The notes beneath the pieces are model-generated. The model did not search any database, had not been told where the DNA came from, and saw nothing but the letters and a program-made list of their open reading frames with translations. Made by a program: the position numbers and the translations under genes. A stretch of 51,130 nt of DNA, from positions 1 to 51,130 of the forward strand of contig JAFWHH010000003.1 of assembly GCA_017512025.1 (NCBI GenBank). Direction: 5' to 3'. How positions within the stretch are numbered: position 1 is the first letter of the stretch; each line of letters starts with the position of its first letter. The DNA comes from Clostridia bacterium. GTDB taxonomy: Bacteria; Bacillota; Clostridia; TANB77; CAG-508. Shown piece after piece: positions 50,901 through 51,130 of this stretch.

Positions 50901-51130
50901 GTTTCAGAAAACAATGTAATTAATGTGTACTATACAAAACGTAATAATCTAAGTTACACAGTTCATTATAGAGAGCAAGGAGTAGACGGAGATGCCGGAA
51001 AACTTGCAGAAGATAAAGTAGAAGGAAACCAAGTATTTGGAGATAAAGTAACAGAGAATGCAATAGACATTCCAGGATACGATAAAGTAAATCCAACAAG
51101 TGCTGAAATTGAAATCACAACAGGAACAAA
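38982..51130 (+). CDS. Giant multidomain surface protein (3' end beyond window)
   Basis: Open for 4049 codons to the window edge; start ATG has GAAAGGA 8 nt upstream. Hydrophobic segment at about residues 20-37, then an 'uncharacterised' extracellular beta region to about 990. Five SpaA-like domains begin near 994, 1112, 1232, 1338 and 1464. A propeller-like region (about 1587-1937) has repeated FI.KY...GEL blades. An InlB-B-repeat-like domain (about 1946-2034), a SpaA domain (about 2036-2143), GLUG repeats (about 2147-2513) and a second InlB-like domain follow. The next SpaA domain is split: its front (LLTINKVDS, about nt 46915) and back (YQITEIEAPEGYAL, about nt 49220) enclose five tandem modules of about 135 residues. 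MucBP-like repeats fill the rest. The C-terminal anchor is not visible. Role inferred: cell-surface adhesion or glycan binding. Confidence 0.87.
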   Translation, partial: MNQREENKMKFLKSFPSIMKLSTIVIIILSIVVFGLAKREKTKINELANLNSAQAKVSLSYDEVTDNTVESLDESTGEVNGICEFVEFSSFFTQDLNEDGIAERVNGACTSIEESAQLYFRFAVLSKGYLENAKIEINGENFKLDTAIPKDNVIPRTYIESDTREIQLAERVQNGTQKNIISKITPRITTINDYSRNDNTVIFTGTFCYTDENNNEIRIPVRKVCNLTVDWYGELNTEIISKEALNFSNENIVNDDGDSIDLEFSVKTRENKNYYNKGLILDSNVVAIRIPDLKGYSATNAVCNDENVEYTFDKNTKTLTITRKSEINENGEVVKKLANTNEYSVVITYPAEVYDDNMKESLVITVPIETYYTGYNNPNSAFENEIAYNIAKSNVARANIALTYEKPEDDVFELKTVIGEYVTSPTKRYVVSKKETIKAYSGDESEEPDLYEVKWSFHRGDDGVVKKTIMDYTKSEDLDEDSFDDYTTNIGIYFDGALATLGLNGTINVYDADKSGEDALIHTFTKDDWSEYTKDNPYLYENGIKNIRVEISESNKNSSFIVHNIKEIDNETLANRYTQNEFKEKDILYTYLTGKVYDETENLTTLTRTGVAYYEDEKSIAKISVYTNKIATTETKENEIIRVTTESGFNKSKWKDGEFVVELPEGIKSLKLNNVTSSKVSISAYTSEVVNGKYIIRILTQNDELVDNVDISIDCDITPDSTMPTTIDRVNLYAYNANYNNYDFPVDDTYDVNNNGKTIDENDNSKNDKVGFASCELQIVAPSGLITYQTATNYDDSEEDEITIAPNVAEVKKSQRIATINVDVLNNYSSTVTNTRILGKIPYENNTYVITNGDLGSTFTTVLQDKITLTTAMNNKQSFDNQKMNDLRSHINIYYSAQETPTNDISDASNGWIAEDNVTDYSEMKSYLIDLGDFEINKDDDIGFSYNVAIPQEGVEYEDVSYSQHAVYFDLNTVDGKLADYTEPNKLGIRITRKFDLTINKTILGRETLVPNAVYLLETGVKGNDNYESHIVLTDENGQINISGLYVGRVYSLSEMKTEDDYEVASGILEFIVRENSETKELEVSINNEGAGYKTHSINNDKMIINVEDRVRYDLDVVKYRKGTNVKIPGITYMISTGTIGDDNYQAYKKVTDADGKISLDNLYLDTEYTIEEFKTTDIFAPSEGSFKFIIRQNAQTGDLSIEEVSQGAGYRDTQFDNTNYNVTVNVEDEVRYSLSLNKKDENGSNIPGVTYKISGSDKEETGLTDENGYVEFNKLSVGTTYTITEIAALGYYLNNPIEVVVSNDGNGHLTSNVGQVYDNNNIVVLTLNETDKKIPNYNLELIKVEKGNNSKLISGASFRIKGKDLDIIETTDENGKISLSKLYQYVDEHPEVDGIYEIQEQIPAQGYILSSDVLKIRVSKVNDKLETTIISGEGLIASDENGKIINSDSDKVTMTLQNMPVFKVKKVDAGNNEVVIPNTKFAIYKVEYDDEGRISSTSFAKDVNGNTIGEQQTINGNEYYVVSTNDDGELTADLPEGLYYLYEVEAADGYILPDEDNGRKHYFGIGESKNEKIEFSLLADRVIDNNSSSLVSEINYVVQLNDGYVISGCVSEETVIGQIDGSDVTVQGNFIAKYDKDFNELLWYKETGMNSGSGNLINKNNNDDIIMFGTFNNSRDSFVIKYSASGNELFRIQLDRDFVSNGAEFVKSENGFEILETYSSDWDEYEGTRTVTSIDQGTIAVRDGEFILKYNDNGELVHYYSETDSDYALEKSKFEKLSRENNGLVDIRYIINNETITTQTQGAVEIAAGNIAIILKNNEGNNIWVRALPITRGQIDAATSTEDRVVVVGNIYEDTTIEIDGREWPITAGEVIITMNLNGNIETIYSGFDPLVPNKLICDNEKNYIAVGQVWGQAKGRIQKYGLDILNPEFAQLQEITVENNKKQYKITTEVKAGEGTISGEGQEPYEVVNHGGNSTLEIKADPEDGWIIKRITVNGVDISFTADDNGNYVLPQFEQMDEDKHIVVWFGSKTPEYNYELTKTDENGNPLAGAKFIVERKVNNNATSTYEDAVDKYGAKVGFIDTIDGEEEYVVISDENGKIKLDLPYGEYRIKEVEAPYGYRLPVNNNYTNFSIYITEIDYIEDLIELNDELTSSNTFSGKTVVLNSDLDFNNPNSYRNANDTSYGDYNGDGVVQGIKYELTNTNGSGFSGIGEASEFRGTFNGNGHEIKNIYMKGGTIGLFAQTYNATIKNIKLTSIKVNCTVTGIERIGGIVGYARNTNIINCYASGTIDVNSNYSIDIGGIVGLCNGGKIESCTSDVNINANISENSSVDGIGGIAGICSVKVDKCNNNGNITINNTYTGSYNCHIGGIVGYRNSSTAITNSYNTGNIESTGDKNLVGAMVGRLYGDVENCYNTGRINGFIIDGTRYSGSIKNYYNVGQILQRSSTSSSYSKVYYLTGSATFSTSTGTTRMSETDMKSQNFVDTLNSNLTGSNYVRWTYNENDYPSLNVGYDVNNVDTQQAEACYVSDTKSNEVYKYRITTEIAVNSENRRTGGTISGTYNSKYCSSSDYKLSELVEQGGNNTVPIVMTPAENYGIVSVNINGKEILYEEADDGSYTIPANYFTNMNEDAHIIVKYEKTNQLLTINKVDSVDNTKTLKDAKIRVQQIEDRDEPTDDLIGDIVANGIKKQTIKYDENDKVDTADIFTLNRNSNQYYFQEIDGKYIPNNTDVQNSWAGSYVTIDLTGKTGNYLLKVSCNGLIGSESNTDIGPMYGWITNEVVDGTSTGNVENNFINKRTVGSSEYTQMLSGGNIYYLNLRTPQAAPGNYQYIEALDLYSIDPVVELGELTNQYCYFKEENGKLIPTNNGINGTVARSYVEIDLSQKTGNYKVVVDYDVTGGELLGDITTSTDPLTSRSSNAFMANYSGYSNGITKLTGGRKYYLHLVYAGSTSGEAIINSINVYPETTQGTEESIAIGELRSNTAAHLYKENGIYKMSHDNPGAQADSYVEIDLTDKTDDYCIVVKASGTTTAPFTAKITDSSENSGISANTTPTKGVFLEKYNNSWNWYNGIKNESEYIYHLSAGKKYYLHFNYYEIPNATIQIDSIKFYKDNTVKVNSAIGNSETEIQGEITESNGKYSVTHFINSSFGNDGAYPAAFAYKKLDLTGKDGEYILDVNFENIDNSNYTNVVISESEEIPDLTDDTNIIINLPQNDNVNKLRNVKQIIQGGKVYYIHFVGVKRSPTGSGQTVISSVNAYKMDETQYYFEEIDGKYVSNNQNVHGSTAQSYIPIDLTNCTGKYNLNVSGTISSESGDKLILRRKASLNSTSSSDTFAIYSGEEEFTTSTVLTGGRVWYLVVAYEKNSVTSSGTDTATIDKVELSLNTDDFYSGEFVTNEIGQIKQVVPFGKYQITEIEAPEGYALDDTPIEFVVEDGKDNTVTIKNKLIAKVKVHHYLKLPDGTETEIKVADDEEVIGGVGDEYTTSPKTGLEDVELERDEQDEYVLPSNATGEYTSEVQEVTYYYEAKDIQLIINHYYDGTEVRINGIDEEIISYPPTVTVNDDTYTISVQESYTLNTNNNYNNLLNDYVFTSATNNINDEITINDTLEFDRNAVINYYYNEKGHKITTEVIPHIETREDPISKEKEDVLVKGGSITGEYNDLYKENKGIQYVETVKQNKNGNVSIVATPDNGYVVKTIKLVSTDDNNTVTETILYGDGAVDNAEVSVTKGNDEKVTLSTFENVIADKHITVEFAANKGKIIVHHYYEGTGEEYNKEPVYVKDSNGDVISDDQREDYIGEKYATKAYDDIAEYYQYVGSSGQTNGTYIDGTLHIYYYYKYNEYDYTVNYLEKGTDNVLHTPKTVPNQTFGDEITSVNEKITIDGYNYDSVDPETLVIGAVSENNVINVYYTKRNDLSYTVNYLEKGTNNVLHNPKTEPNQTFGDEITSVNEKITIDGYNYDSVDPETLVIGAVSENNVINVYYTKRNNLSYTVHYREQGVDGDAGKLAEDKVEGNQVFGDKVTENAIDIPGYDKVNPTSAEIEITTGT
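50517..51130 (+). repeat. Tandem 219-bp MucBP-like repeats
   Basis: Two in-frame 219-bp units (50517-50735 and 50736-50954, 73 residues each, starting YTVNYLEKGT) are nearly identical in DNA, including long identical runs from CCAAACCAAACATTTGGAG onward. A third, diverged unit starts at 50955 (YTVHYREQG) and reaches the window edge. The array probably continues. The near identity points to recent duplication or gene conversion, unlike the old SpaA modules. Confidence 0.85.

Overview
The window is AT-rich (by eye about one third G+C) and looks like a chromosome segment of a low-GC Gram-positive bacterium. I base this on strong AAGGAGG-type ribosome binding sites, intrinsic hairpin/T-run terminators, sigma-A-type promoters, tRNA genes with encoded CCA, and surface proteins with a signal peptide at one end and a sorting-signal-like tail at the other. 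Uncultured gut Clostridia or a related Firmicutes lineage is the most likely source, but no marker here fixes the taxon.

Layout. (1) 1-13286, plus strand: the 3' end of a GLUG-repeat protein with its terminator; two paralogous SpaA/fimbrial-type surface proteins (577-2907 and 3143-5521); and a 2565-aa LRR/SpaA/GLUG secreted protein (5521-13218) that overlaps the second paralogue by one base. The two GLUG genes end in near-identical terminator stems, so this arm looks built from repeated 'anchored stalk plus unanchored GLUG' cassettes. (2) 13288-14857, minus strand: a short-chain reductase and four tRNA genes (Arg-ACG; Lys-UUU, Glu-UUC, Thr-UGU). The tRNA-Thr gene is interrupted right after the anticodon by a 230-nt group I intron whose core helices can be traced. 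(3) 14858-38129, plus strand: a 1032-aa thioester/pilin-type adhesin, then a 6526-aa protein with an N-terminal NlpC/P60-like cysteine-peptidase-like domain, about 32 SpaA-like modules and five 'FDLALRK' modules. (4) 38130-38981: non-coding, with a GC-rich hairpin and a roughly 340-nt multi-hairpin RNA ending in a strong terminator. (5) 38982 to the window end: the first 4049 codons of another giant surface protein, with SpaA domains, a propeller-like domain, GLUG repeats, five tandem modules embedded in a SpaA domain, and MucBP-like repeats including two 219-bp near-identical units.

How they fit together. The four proteins with a visible C-terminus and membrane tail (577, 3143, 15135, 18549) all carry A[VI][KT]TG just before a hydrophobic segment and basic tail. 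This looks like a proline-less sorting signal, although no sortase gene lies in the window. The 15135 and 18549 products also share a C-terminal cassette of about 200 residues. I read the locus as an envelope adhesion/stalk system: anchored fibres of isopeptide-type domains, unanchored GLUG/LRR partners, a thioester tip-like adhesin and a cell-wall-enzyme-like head on the largest fibre. These roles are inferred from domain types only.
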